Shown here: positions 1 through 7,889 of the stretch, in pieces
Layout: the number at the start of each line of letters is the position of its first letter
How positions within the stretch are numbered: the stretch's first letter is position 1
From: Gemmatimonadota bacterium
GTDB taxonomy: Bacteria > Gemmatimonadota > Gemmatimonadetes > Gemmatimonadales > GWC2-71-9
Direction: 5' to 3'
Length of the DNA stretch: 11,410 nucleotides
Assembly (NCBI GenBank): GCA_003221985.1
Contig: QHUQ01000161.1
Coordinates: 1 to 11,410, forward strand
The notes under the pieces: model-generated
Told to the model about the DNA's origin: nothing
Database searches by the model: none
The model's input: only the letters and a program-made list of their open reading frames with translations
Made by a program: the position numbers and the translations under genes

Positions 1-939
1 TCCGCTTGCCGGAACGATGCAGACGTCGTTCTCGACGTCCCGGCCCTTGGAGCACACGAACGCGATCGTCTTGCCGTCTGGAGACCAGGCGGGCGAGCTG
101 CTTTGCGGGAAGCCGGTGGGCAGTGGGCGCGTCGTGCCGTCTGCAACATTGAGGAGGTACAAGGCCGGCCAGTTGTCGTTCCGTACTTCCCGATTCTCGG
201 TCGAGTCCTGGTCAAAGGCGATCGTCTTGCCGTCCGGCGACCACGCGGGCGAGTTCTGGCTCAAGTCACCACTGGTGAGCTGGCGCGGTGTGCCGCCCGC
301 GACCGGGACGAGGTACAGATGGGCGGGGCGCCGGATCTCGCGCGGGGGCAGGTAGCCGCGCTCATCGCCAACGATCGGGATCGAGGTGTAGACGCGCCCG
401 TCGAAACGCTTGGGATCGGCGCCGCGGGTGATCGCGGTGGGTGACACGCGCGTGCGCCACGTCTCTTTCTTCAGACTGTCCGGGTCATCGCCGCGCCACG
501 TGTACGCGAGCCACTGCCCACTTGCCGAGAAAATCGGCATCGCGTGCACGCCTTTGATCTGGAATGCCTCGCCGCCCGGCGCGGCAGTCCGCAAAAACCA
601 GATGTCGTCATCCGAGCCGTCGCGCTTGCTCGAGAACGCAAGCAGCGAGCCGTCGGGCGACCAGTTTGGGTTCGACGCTTCCGTCGAAGGACTCGTGTAG
701 CGGAACGCTGGGGCGGCGCCGTCGGCGGGAGCCATCCAGATCTCGTTGTGACGCCGGTCTTTGTCTTCGACGACCGTGGTCACGACGAACGCGACGCGCC
801 GCGCGTCGGGCGACAGCGCCGGACTGCTCACGACGGTCAGCCGATAGTAGTCGGTGGACTGCCAGGGCCGGGCTTGGGCGGACAGTCGGACCGTCGGACT
901 GACGGACAGAATGAGCGCGGCTAGCCAAAGCTTGCGCAT
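1..939 (-). CDS. Secreted S9-family (prolyl oligopeptidase-like) peptidase, N-terminal part, truncated by window edge
   Basis: Reading the minus strand from ATG at 939-937 gives 313 uninterrupted codons to the window edge. Residues 1-22 form a signal peptide (MRK, then a hydrophobic stretch, ending LSAQA). The rest is a WD40-like/PD40 beta-propeller: SPD at 43-45, NWSPDGSLLAFSS at 92-104, AWSPDGKTIAF at 232-242 and again at 284-294. The DYYRL opening and the repeated SPDG blades are typical of the propeller that covers the active site in S9 peptidases (acylaminoacyl-peptidase/DPP-IV group). These are serine hydrolases that cleave short peptides, here probably after export to the periplasm. 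The Ser-Asp-His catalytic domain would lie beyond position 1 and is not seen, so a TolB-like propeller protein cannot be fully excluded. A weak SD-like GAGAG lies 6 nt before the start. A hairpin separates it from the OmpA gene upstream, so it is probably transcribed independently. Confidence 0.85.
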   Translation of the reverse strand, partial: MRKLWLAALILSVSPTVRLSAQARPWQSTDYYRLTVVSSPALSPDARRVAFVVTTVVEDKDRRHNEIWMAPADGAAPAFRYTSPSTEASNPNWSPDGSLLAFSSKRDGSDDDIWFLRTAAPGGEAFQIKGVHAMPIFSASGQWLAYTWRGDDPDSLKKETWRTRVSPTAITRGADPKRFDGRVYTSIPIVGDERGYLPPREIRRPAHLYLVPVAGGTPRQLTSGDLSQNSPAWSPDGKTIAFDQDSTENREVRNDNWPALYLLNVADGTTRPLPTGFPQSSSPAWSPDGKTIAFVCSKGRDVENDVCIVPASG

Positions 940-970
940 GGAGATCTCTCGGTTCGTCGTGGGGTCAGAA

Positions 971-1007
971 AACTACCGGCCCCGGCCGTAGCGCGCGACC
1001 GGGGCCG
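971..1007 (-). terminator. Probable intrinsic terminator after the OmpA/TSP-3 gene
   Basis: Positions 977-985 (CGGCCCCGG) and 999-1007 (CCGGGGCCG) are perfect 9-bp inverted arms with a 13-nt loop. Reading the minus strand, the stem is followed within 3 nt by a TTTT run (GTAGTTTTC). It lies 40 nt downstream of the stop at 1047 and upstream of the S9 peptidase start. The T-run is short, so termination may be incomplete. Confidence 0.6.
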
Positions 1008-1012
1008 TTCCA

Positions 1013-1046
1013 CAGTCCGACGGTCCGTCCGTCCGACCGTCCGACG
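1013..1046. repeat. GTCCGAC short-repeat cluster with an inverted copy in the S9 signal peptide region
   Basis: The heptamer GTCCGAC occurs three times in this 34-nt stretch, interspersed with GTCC units. The 15-mer CAGTCCGACGGTCCG at 1013-1027 recurs exactly in inverted orientation at 887-901, inside the codons for the signal peptide of the S9 peptidase. Its role is unknown. Confidence 0.6.
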
Positions 1047-2744
1047 TCAGTTCAACTTATGCAGTTCTACCCGTCTGTTTTGCGCTCGCCCTTCCGGTGT
1101 TGCATTGGGTGCGATGTATCCCGATGCTCCGTATCCGCGTGCCTGCATCCGCATCGGGCTGACTCCCCGGCGCGCGAGATACGCGCGCACGGCTGCGGCC
1201 CGCGCCATCGAGAGCCGGAGGTTCATCGGACGCCGGCCCGTGGAATCCGTATATCCGGCGATCTCGATCCGAATTTCAGGATTGGCTGCAAGGGACGCGG
1301 CCACCTGATCCAGGACCACGTAGGACGAGGTCGTCAGCACCGACCGGCCGCTCTGGAAATTCACGCCCTGCAGAATCAGCGTCGGGCGGGCCGGCGGCGC
1401 GCCCGGGGCCGCCGGGGGAACCGCGCGCTCCTCGAACAACAACAAGCAGCCGAATTGATCGACGCGCGATCCCTTCGGCGTGTTGGGGCAGCGATCCTGT
1501 GAATCGATCACGCCGTCGCCATCGGTGTCGTGCTCGATCGGGCAGCCGTTTCCATCGACCTGAATCCCGGCCGGCGTGTTAGGGCACTTGTCCAGACTGT
1601 CAGGCACGCCGTCCTTGTCGCTGTCTGCCGGACAGCCGAACGCGTCGACCGGTGTGCCGGCAGGAGTGTTGGGGCAGCGATCGATCCCGTCGAAGACCTT
1701 GTCGCCGTCGGAATCCATCGGGCAGCCATTCGCGTCGACGGTCGCGCCCGCCGGCGTATCCGGGCACTTGTCGAGTCCGTCCCAGACGCCGTCGTGATCG
1801 GAATCGAGCGGACATCCCGTCGTATCGACCGTCGCACCCGCAGGCGTATCGGGGCACTTGTCGAGCAGGTCGTTCACGCCGTCGCCGTCGGAATCCGGCG
1901 GGCCGGCCGGAGCGGCGGCGGCGAGCGGGCAACCCTTGGCGTCGACCGCAACGCCCGCGGGAGTGTTCGGGCATTGATCGATCCCGTCGAACACCTTGTC
2001 GCCATCTTGATCGTGCGGGCAGCCCATCGCGTCAACGGTCGCGCCCGTCGGCGTGTTGGGGCACTGATCGATCCCGTTCAATACGCCGTCGCTATCGGCA
2101 TCGGCGGGACAGCCGCGGTTATCGACGGTCGCGCCGCGGGGAGTGTCGGGGCAGGCGTCACGTTGGTCGGCGACGCCGTCGTGATCCGCGTCTGCCGCCG
2201 GCGCGGCGTCCGGCTGGAAGAACGCGAATCCCGCGGACGCCATGAGGTGCGTTGCGTTCTTCGACCCGCCGGGAAACGCACTCGTCGTGCTCGGCGTGTA
2301 GATGCCGCGCGCCTCGAATCGCAGCGCAAACCGCGAGCTCATGAAGAACTTCGCACCCGCTCCGCCATGGAATCCGCCATCGGTGAACCGGTAGGGATTC
2401 GTGCCGCCGAAATCGAGCCGCGAGTACCCGCCGAGCACGTAGACGGACATGCGGCTCGCGTTCAGCGCGTTCACGACGAGACTGCCGCTGCCGATCAGCG
2501 GCTCGATGTGCGCCGTGCCGACGTCCTGCGGTGACTGGAACAGCGCCTCGACCTCGAGGTCGATCATCGGCGTAAGCGCGTACGCGAAGCGCACGCCGCC
2601 GCCTGGTTTATCGGCCAGATTGAAGGCCTTATCGTATTTTGTGAAAGCGCCGAAGATGCCGACTTCGTAGCGGCGATCGTACTGCGCCTCCAGCCGCGTG
2701 GCCGTCAGCGTCATCACCACAAGTATCGGGGCGAGCTTTCTCAC
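1047..2744 (-). CDS. OmpA-family outer-membrane protein with eight thrombospondin type-3 repeats (paralog B)
   Basis: This 565-residue protein probably links the outer membrane to peptidoglycan. Residues 1-20 are a signal peptide (cleavage after LEA). Residues 21-176 look like an OmpA-type beta-barrel with alternating hydrophobic strands (for example VYVLGGYSRLDFGG and LRFEARGIYT). Residues 185-433 carry eight Asp-rich type-3 repeats of about 30 residues (pattern DxDxDGVxDxxDxCPxTPxGxxVDxxGCP), which bind calcium in known proteins. A Pro/Ala linker follows. Residues about 457-565 are the OmpA C-terminal domain, with the diaminopimelate-binding pair Asp500 (GYTDSTG) and Arg515 (LSMARA, 15 residues later) and the closing NRRVEL motif. 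The start is GTG, chosen because GGAGG (2751-2755) sits 6 nt upstream and the signal peptide begins there. It lies 14 nt after the stop of its paralog and is almost certainly co-transcribed with it. A terminator hairpin follows. Confidence 0.93.
   Translation of the reverse strand: MRKLAPILVVMTLTATRLEAQYDRRYEVGIFGAFTKYDKAFNLADKPGGGVRFAYALTPMIDLEVEALFQSPQDVGTAHIEPLIGSGSLVVNALNASRMSVYVLGGYSRLDFGGTNPYRFTDGGFHGGAGAKFFMSSRFALRFEARGIYTPSTTSAFPGGSKNATHLMASAGFAFFQPDAAPAADADHDGVADQRDACPDTPRGATVDNRGCPADADSDGVLNGIDQCPNTPTGATVDAMGCPHDQDGDKVFDGIDQCPNTPAGVAVDAKGCPLAAAAPAGPPDSDGDGVNDLLDKCPDTPAGATVDTTGCPLDSDHDGVWDGLDKCPDTPAGATVDANGCPMDSDGDKVFDGIDRCPNTPAGTPVDAFGCPADSDKDGVPDSLDKCPNTPAGIQVDGNGCPIEHDTDGDGVIDSQDRCPNTPKGSRVDQFGCLLLFEERAVPPAAPGAPPARPTLILQGVNFQSGRSVLTTSSYVVLDQVAASLAANPEIRIEIAGYTDSTGRRPMNLRLSMARAAAVRAYLARRGVSPMRMQARGYGASGYIAPNATPEGRAQNRRVELHKLN
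1446..2192 (-). repeat. Eight TSP type-3 coding repeats (paralog B)
   Basis: These are tandem units of about 90 bp encoding residues 185-433. Units 3 and 4 are separated by an extra Ala/Pro spacer (LAAAAPAGPP). Units 3 and 6 share the variant DGDKVFDGID, which has Lys in place of Gly. Units 4 and 5 share DKCPDTPAGATVD exactly. Confidence 0.85.
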
Positions 2745-2758
2745 GTTGTGCCTCCGCC

Positions 2759-4204
2759 TCAGTTGGTCTGCCGCAGCTCGACGCGCCGGTTCTGCGCGCG
2801 ACCGGTTGCCGTCGTGTTCGGCGCGACCGGCTGCGATGCACCATACCCCTTGGCGACCATCCGCTCGGGACCGACGCCCTTGCTCGCCAGATAGGCGCGG
2901 ACGGCATCGGCACGCGCCTGTGACAGACGCAGGTTCGTCGCCGAGGCCCCCGTGTTGTCGGTGTGTCCGCCGATTTCGATCTTGATGTTGGGGTTGGCGA
3001 CGAGTGATGCCGCCACGATGTCGAGAATCGTGTACGAATCAGGCTTCAACGCCGAGCGGCCCGTCTCGAACGTCACGCCGCGAAGGACCACCGGCGTCTT
3101 CGCTTCCGTGAAAAGAATCGGACAGCCGGCGGCATCGACCCGCGTGCCTGCCGCCGTGCTGGGACATTTGTCCTTGGTGTCGTCGATGCCGTCCCCATCG
3201 GTGTCGGAGGCGCGCTGGCACCCCGCCGAATCGACTTCCGTGCGGGGCGGCGTGTTCGGGCACTTGTCGATGCCATCGGGCACGCCGTCGTGATCGCTAT
3301 CGACCGGACAACCGGTCGTGTCGACGGTCGCGCCGGCGGGCGTGTTCGGACATTGGTCGGGACCATCGGGGACGCCATCGCGGTCGGAATCCGTCGGACA
3401 GCCTTGGGCGTCCACCCGTGCGCCCGTCATCGTGCCGGGACACTTGTCGATCCCGTCGTACACGCCATCGGCGTCGGCATCCTTCGGACAGCCGCGCGCG
3501 TCGACTTCCGCTCCTTCGATCGTGTTGGGGCACGCGTCGAGCCCGTTGTAGACCTTGTCGCGGTCGGAGTCGCTGGGACATCCTACCGCATCGACGACCG
3601 CTCCAGCCGGTGTTCCGGGGCACGCGTCCTTCTTGTCCGCGATGCCGTCCTGATCGGCGTCCCGGAATCCGCTCGGCCCGGTGAAGATCGACAGCCCGGC
3701 CGAGCCGACGATGTGTCCCGCCCAGTTACCGCTCGAGAAGCCGGTCTTCGGGGAGTAGATCGCTCGTCCTTCGATCCGAACGGCGACCCGGTCGCCGAAA
3801 AACATCCGGTCCCCAATCCCGCCATGAAAGCCGTTGTCGGTGAAGGTGTAGGAAGGGTGATCACTGAATTCGAGGCGCGTGTAGCCCCCGAGGATATAGA
3901 AGAGATTGTTCTCGTTTCCGACATTGAGGGTAAGGCTGCCGCTCCATAACGCGAGCGTCGCCTTGGCGCCGCCGCTGGCTGGTGCCGGTTGCTGATAGCC
4001 GAATTCGGCTTCTGCCCCGATGGCCCGGCTGAAAAAATACCCCAGACGGCCGCCGCCGCCGATTTGATGGTCCAGACTAAAGGCACGGTCGTAGCGGGTG
4101 AACGACCCGTACGCGCCGATTTCGAACTGATGGGTGTGCTGTCCGATGCAGAGGGCAGGAACGGCAATGAGACAGAGCAGCACCAGCGTCGTCCGCGCGC
4201 GCAT
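2759..4204 (-). CDS. OmpA-family outer-membrane protein with six thrombospondin type-3 repeats (paralog A)
   Basis: This 481-residue protein has the same architecture as its downstream neighbour. It has a signal peptide at 1-21 (MRAR, then a Leu/Val-rich core) and a beta-barrel-like region at about 26-176 (ILGGYTRLEF is close to VLGGYSRLDF in paralog B). Six type-3 repeats span 182-362 and an OmpA C-terminal domain spans about 373-481. The peptidoglycan-binding residues are visible as Asp416 (GHTDNTG) and Arg431 (LSQARA), and the end is NRRVELRQTN. I chose ATG at 4204 because GGGGAGA (4208-4214) stands just upstream and it starts directly at a normal signal peptide. An in-frame GTG at 4228 would add eight residues and has no better SD. 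The paralogs differ mainly in repeat number, so they look like a tandem duplication followed by repeat expansion or loss. The gene follows the kelch lipoprotein by 51 nt with no terminator between, which suggests one operon. Confidence 0.93.
   Translation of the reverse strand: MRARTTLVLLCLIAVPALCIGQHTHQFEIGAYGSFTRYDRAFSLDHQIGGGGRLGYFFSRAIGAEAEFGYQQPAPASGGAKATLALWSGSLTLNVGNENNLFYILGGYTRLEFSDHPSYTFTDNGFHGGIGDRMFFGDRVAVRIEGRAIYSPKTGFSSGNWAGHIVGSAGLSIFTGPSGFRDADQDGIADKKDACPGTPAGAVVDAVGCPSDSDRDKVYNGLDACPNTIEGAEVDARGCPKDADADGVYDGIDKCPGTMTGARVDAQGCPTDSDRDGVPDGPDQCPNTPAGATVDTTGCPVDSDHDGVPDGIDKCPNTPPRTEVDSAGCQRASDTDGDGIDDTKDKCPSTAAGTRVDAAGCPILFTEAKTPVVLRGVTFETGRSALKPDSYTILDIVAASLVANPNIKIEIGGHTDNTGASATNLRLSQARADAVRAYLASKGVGPERMVAKGYGASQPVAPNTTATGRAQNRRVELRQTN
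3119..3661 (-). repeat. Six TSP type-3 coding repeats (paralog A)
   Basis: These are about 90-bp units encoding residues 182-362, each with a DxDxDGxxDxxDxCPxT core and closing VDxxGC. Unit 2 has Lys in place of Gly (DRDKVYNGLD), the same variation as in paralog B units 3 and 6. Unit 5 closes with GCQ instead of GCP. Confidence 0.85.
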
Positions 4205-4255
4205 GTCTCTCCCCGTGGTTAGCGGCACTTCACACTCTAATAATCAGGCTCGCAT

Positions 4256-5743
4256 TCAGAAACCCCAGGCGCAGCTGCGGCGCCCCTGCGTGGCTAAATC
4301 GGCTCCGCCGACCACCAGTCCGCGATGCGTCCCATCCGCCTCATGCCACGCGACCCCGGCGGGGCCAATCAGGGTTCCGGCTGGCTCCGTCAGGCACATC
4401 AAGTCGGCGATGCGATTGGTGCCGACGGGACCGGCGAACGCACTCAAGGAGTCGTCGTTGACCGCTGCCGCGAGCGTCTCCGCCGAGTTGCTGCCTGCAC
4501 CGCCGTACATTCCGCCCACGATCAACACCGTTGAGTCGAGGTCGAGGAGCGCGAACTGCGACCGGCCTTCGGGCAGCAATGCCGGTCCGGCGCCCCACGC
4601 GCCCGTGAAGAATCCCGACAGCAGGCTTACGGCCGCCGTATCGCCCGTCACCAGCCGCTGGGTCCCGGTTCCGACGCCCCCGCCGGGGGGCACGCTGTCG
4701 GCGACTCCCCCGATGGCGATGACCCGAATGTCGCGCGCCAGTCCGGCCCCATACGCCCGCGGCCCGACGAGCGACGGCTGCAGGTACCAGCCGTCTATGT
4801 GCCCGTTCGCCCCGATGCGACCCATGTAGACGGAGCTCTGCGGCTGGCCGAGCTGGTCCGTTCCGCCGATGACGTAAATCCTGCCGTGACGCACGACCCC
4901 GATCGCTCCCGCGCGCGGCGCCGGTAACGGCTCCAGGAACACGAACCGGCCGATCACACTGTCCGCCGTCACGTCGGCGGCGAACACCGAGGACTGCGCG
5001 GTTCCCGACCGGTCGATGCCCCCGATGACGTACAATGCGGTCCCCGGAAATCGGGAATTGTACCGCGTCGCCACCGCGGCGGCGGCGAAGGCACGCGGCG
5101 CCGGAAGCACGCGACTGCGAGCCTGTACCGTCGTGTCGTGCTGGCGTGTCCAGCCGTCGATCGCCCCGGCTCCTCCGGCCGTCGCGCGCGCGACATACAC
5201 GCCGGAGTCCGGCGTCATCAGCGGTGGGTCTGCGCCGCCGGCCGCGTACAGTGTGGTGCGCAGGACGCCGCCTGGCTCGGGAAACTCAGCCGCGGTCAGT
5301 CCAATGCCGGCGGTCGCGCCCGGGTACGGCGCCCGCGCGGTCCACGTCACTGTTCCTGGATCGAAGAATGACCGTGGCAGGACGTGGACCGTCGCAAGGA
5401 TCGTCGTTCCCGCCGCGGTGACAACGGCCAGGGCTTCGGTTCCGGTGGCCGCCGAATCGGGGACGACGGCCGTGATCGTGAACGACGTCCATGCGGAGTC
5501 GGCGACCGCGGCCTCGATCGTGCCGCCGTTGATTTTCGTGAGCAGCACCGTGCCCCGTGCCGTGCCGAAGCCGAGGCCTTCGATCACGAACCGTTCGCCG
5601 CGCGTGAGAATCGGCTCGATGGCGCCGGCGACGTAGTCGATGCGAGCGGCGGGGGTGGGCGAGCCGGAGTCTCCGCTGCAGCTTGCCAGGCTTGTCGCCA
5701 CCAGTACGACCGCCGCCGCGGCGATCGGTTTACGGATGACCAT
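4256..5743 (-). CDS. Lipoprotein with IPT/TIG domain and six-bladed kelch-type propeller
   Basis: This 495-residue protein is probably anchored in the cell envelope. Residues 1-22 are a lipoprotein signal with lipobox LASC (Cys22 is the lipidated residue). It is followed by a Ser/Gly/Pro tether. Residues about 34-122 resemble an IPT/TIG immunoglobulin-like fold ([12 protein letters not shown], then a beta-rich stretch). The rest is kelch-like: six double-glycine turns at 169-170, 241-242, 293-294, 345-346, 410-411 and 479-480, preceded by hydrophobic strands such as LYVIGG, IYVIGG and VLIVGG. Such propellers usually bind proteins or glycans; no catalytic motif is visible. I chose ATG at 5743 because it starts directly at the lipoprotein signal. 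The frame stays open up to 5860, but that extension has Arg/Ser-rich composition and is antisense-like. The start overlaps the end of the upstream signalling gene by 14 nt and has no SD at normal spacing, which suggests translational coupling. Confidence 0.87.
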   Translation of the reverse strand: MVIRKPIAAAAVVLVATSLASCSGDSGSPTPAARIDYVAGAIEPILTRGERFVIEGLGFGTARGTVLLTKINGGTIEAAVADSAWTSFTITAVVPDSAATGTEALAVVTAAGTTILATVHVLPRSFFDPGTVTWTARAPYPGATAGIGLTAAEFPEPGGVLRTTLYAAGGADPPLMTPDSGVYVARATAGGAGAIDGWTRQHDTTVQARSRVLPAPRAFAAAAVATRYNSRFPGTALYVIGGIDRSGTAQSSVFAADVTADSVIGRFVFLEPLPAPRAGAIGVVRHGRIYVIGGTDQLGQPQSSVYMGRIGANGHIDGWYLQPSLVGPRAYGAGLARDIRVIAIGGVADSVPPGGGVGTGTQRLVTGDTAAVSLLSGFFTGAWGAGPALLPEGRSQFALLDLDSTVLIVGGMYGGAGSNSAETLAAAVNDDSLSAFAGPVGTNRIADLMCLTEPAGTLIGPAGVAWHEADGTHRGLVVGGADLATQGRRSCAWGF

Positions 5744-7835
5744 TTCCCCCGCGGATGAAACGCAGTGCCTGCGACAGCTGCTCGGCGAGGGCCGACAATT
5801 CGGCCGCACCATGGGCGAGGTCCTGGATGGCCCGCAGCTGCTCGGCCGCCGCCGCCGCAACGGCCTCCGCTTCTTGACTGGAGCTCTGCGCCCCCGCGCG
5901 TGCCTGCCCGAGCGTTTCGGTGATCTTCGTGGCCAGCTCCGCGCTCTGGCGACCGAACTCGGCGACCTGTTTGCCCGCGCGCGCCGTCTCGGCGGCTGCC
6001 TCGGCGATGCGATTGAGATCTTGTACCCACTCGGCGGAGCTCTGGACGACCTGCCCCAAGTCGCCGCGAATCCGCTCGATCAGCTGCGCGGCGCGGTCCA
6101 AGGCGCGACGGGTGTCCTGCACGGCCTTGCCCACGTTGCGCGCCTCCCGGCCGCTCGCTTCCGCGAGCTTGTGCACCTCATCGGCGACCACCGCGAAGCC
6201 GCGTCCGTGAATTCCCGCCCGCGCCGCTTCGATCGTCGCATTCAGGGCGAGCAGATTCGTCTGGTTGGCCACGAAGCCGATCGTTTCGGAGAACCGTTCG
6301 ACTTGCGTCGCGACGTCACGCAGCCGGCCGACTTCGGCTGCGCTCTCCTCGGTTGTGGCCCCGAGATCGGTCAGTTGCCGCACCGCGTTCTGCGTACCGG
6401 TCCGCACACGGTCGGCCGTCTTTTCCATCTGCGAGCCCGCTTCGCGCGTGCGATCGCCGGCAGCGGCGAGCTCGGCAGCGGTCTCTTTCAATTGTCCGGC
6501 TTCGCGGGCCGCCGTGGTGACGAGGTTCGCCGCCTGGCCCGCGCCGTGGCTGGCGCGCCGCGCCGATGCCGCGACCTCCTCGCTCGAGGCATGGATCTCC
6601 TCGGTCGTCGCGGTCAGCGTCTGCACGTACTGCATCGTCTGATCGGAGGCGCCGGTGACGGGCCGCAGGGAGCCATCGATCGCGACCATCAAGGCGAGCT
6701 GCGGCGCGAGCAGCTCGAGCAGGTCACCGTCCGATTGGCGATACATGGTGGGGTCGGAATGCCGGACACTCCACAGGCCGACGAGCTGCCCCGCATGGTA
6801 GAGGGGCACGAGCATCTCCGAGCCCGGTACCTCGGCGCCGGGGACGACGACCTGATCGTAGGCGAGGCCGTGTGCGACAACCGGGCGGCGCAAGCGCAGT
6901 GCCTCGCCGGTGAGCCCCGCATCGGAATCGAATCGGAACGTCTTCCCCGGCTGGGCGGCGGTGTCGGCCACGAGCTCCATTTGCCGCGTGCGCGCGTCGT
7001 AGCGGGCGAATCCCATTTGCTCCCACGGCACCAGCTGGCGCGTCAGCTCCTGTACGCGCTTGAAGCTCTCGGTCAGCGTCAGCTCGGCGGCGATCACCTG
7101 CGCCAGGCGCTGAATCAGGTGCAGCTCGTCGGCGCGGACGCCGAGACGCAGCACGTACAGACTGCCCGCGGTCCCCATCGCCAATCCGGCGGTGACGAGG
7201 CCGCGGGGGCCTGACGGCAGCGTCGCATGGAGCAGCGCCAGCCACCCGACGGCGAGCACCGCCGAGACGAGATAGACGATGGATTCCCAGCGCAGCGTGA
7301 GCCGCGCGTCCACCCACGCGATCGTCTGCCCCAGTGCGAGCTCGAGGTAAAACGTGCCGTTCACGATGATGGGCAGTATGACGATGGTCAGCGCAACCGC
7401 ACCGACGTTGTCGGCCGAGAGCGCCGCCGCCCCCATCGCGCCACTCACCCGCGCGTACATCAAGCCTACGAAGGTGGACCCCGCGGTGAGATGGGCCGCG
7501 TTGCCGAACGCGGCGCGCAGCGGCAGTCGCCGCAGCACGACGTCGCCGACCAGCATCGCGAACGGCGCGACGATCGCGGCGAATGCCCAGCCGCGATCGA
7601 GAATGGCGAACAGCAGCACCCCGATGACGTAGGACGAGAACCCGTTGCCCGGGAGGGCGATGCCGAAGCGGCGTGAGAGCGCGGCGGCGAGCACGAGCAG
7701 CGCGCCGGCGAGCGGCAGGTTTTCGCCGGCTGGAACGGCGCCGCTGGCGAGGGCGGCAATCCCGGCGCCGAAGCTGACGAGGGCGGCGAGGGAAATCGCG
7801 ACACGGACGAACAACGCCGGCGCTGCCGAGACCAT
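5730..7835 (-). CDS. Membrane-anchored GAF plus methyl-accepting chemotaxis-type signalling protein
   Basis: This 701-residue protein has a hydrophobic N-terminal third (about 8-230) with roughly six or seven membrane segments and no large periplasmic domain. A GAF-like sensor domain follows (about 235-385, including [19 protein letters not shown]). Residues about 400-695 form the long coiled-coil MCP signalling domain. The conserved hairpin tip is clear at 518-556 ([17 protein letters not shown], then [16 protein letters not shown]), the part that contacts CheA and CheW in known receptors. There is no evident HAMP domain, and the C-terminus (GGNGHP) lacks the xWxxF CheR-tethering pentapeptide. 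It probably senses an intracellular or membrane cue and signals to a chemotaxis-like kinase. No che genes are in the window. The ATG at 7835 is the first possible start after an in-frame stop and has no SD. The gene heads the minus-strand run and overlaps the lipoprotein gene by 14 nt. Confidence 0.9.
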   Translation of the reverse strand: MVSAAPALFVRVAISLAALVSFGAGIAALASGAVPAGENLPLAGALLVLAAALSRRFGIALPGNGFSSYVIGVLLFAILDRGWAFAAIVAPFAMLVGDVVLRRLPLRAAFGNAAHLTAGSTFVGLMYARVSGAMGAAALSADNVGAVALTIVILPIIVNGTFYLELALGQTIAWVDARLTLRWESIVYLVSAVLAVGWLALLHATLPSGPRGLVTAGLAMGTAGSLYVLRLGVRADELHLIQRLAQVIAAELTLTESFKRVQELTRQLVPWEQMGFARYDARTRQMELVADTAAQPGKTFRFDSDAGLTGEALRLRRPVVAHGLAYDQVVVPGAEVPGSEMLVPLYHAGQLVGLWSVRHSDPTMYRQSDGDLLELLAPQLALMVAIDGSLRPVTGASDQTMQYVQTLTATTEEIHASSEEVAASARRASHGAGQAANLVTTAAREAGQLKETAAELAAAGDRTREAGSQMEKTADRVRTGTQNAVRQLTDLGATTEESAAEVGRLRDVATQVERFSETIGFVANQTNLLALNATIEAARAGIHGRGFAVVADEVHKLAEASGREARNVGKAVQDTRRALDRAAQLIERIRGDLGQVVQSSAEWVQDLNRIAEAAAETARAGKQVAEFGRQSAELATKITETLGQARAGAQSSSQEAEAVAAAAAEQLRAIQDLAHGAAELSALAEQLSQALRFIRGGNGHP

Positions 7836-7840
7836 CGCGC

Positions 7841-7869
7841 AAAGTCGGCGCCGTGGCGCACCATGTCAA
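7841..7869 (-). promoter_or_regulatory. Candidate promoter for the signalling-protein operon
   Basis: On the minus strand a perfect -35 hexamer TTGACA (7869-7864) is followed after 17 nt by GACTTT (7846-7841), a poor -10 match. The predicted start would fall at about the ATG itself, giving a nearly leaderless transcript. This fits the absence of an SD, but the -10 is weak. Confidence 0.25.
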
Positions 7870-7876
7870 GCACGAC

Positions 7877-7882
7877 TATCGT
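7877..7882 (+). promoter_or_regulatory. Candidate -10 element for the SelW-like/pfkA unit
   Basis: TATCGT lies 7 nt before the ATG at 7890, the spacing expected for a leaderless transcript. There is no clear -35 at the usual distance and no SD. Confidence 0.25.
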
Positions 7883-7889
7883 TTACGCC

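Noticed and set aside
1446..2192. Regular 90-bp repeats as a CRISPR-like array
   Set aside because: The units are in-frame codons of a degenerate calcium-binding protein repeat, with no constant repeat/variable spacer structure.
1530..2534. Long plus-strand open frame opposite the OmpA/TSP-3 gene
   Set aside because: It is the antisense shadow of a repetitive GC-rich gene: Arg/Val/Ala-rich with no domain, start signal or signal peptide. The minus-strand reading has full OmpA motifs.
5744..5860. Upstream extension of the kelch lipoprotein
   Set aside because: It would bury the lipoprotein signal behind 39 Arg/Ser-rich residues that are just another frame of the MCP gene.
5640..7214. Long plus-strand open frame opposite the MCP-type gene
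   Set aside because: It has shadow composition (Arg/Leu/Gly) and no recognisable motif. The minus strand carries the conserved MCP hairpin tip.
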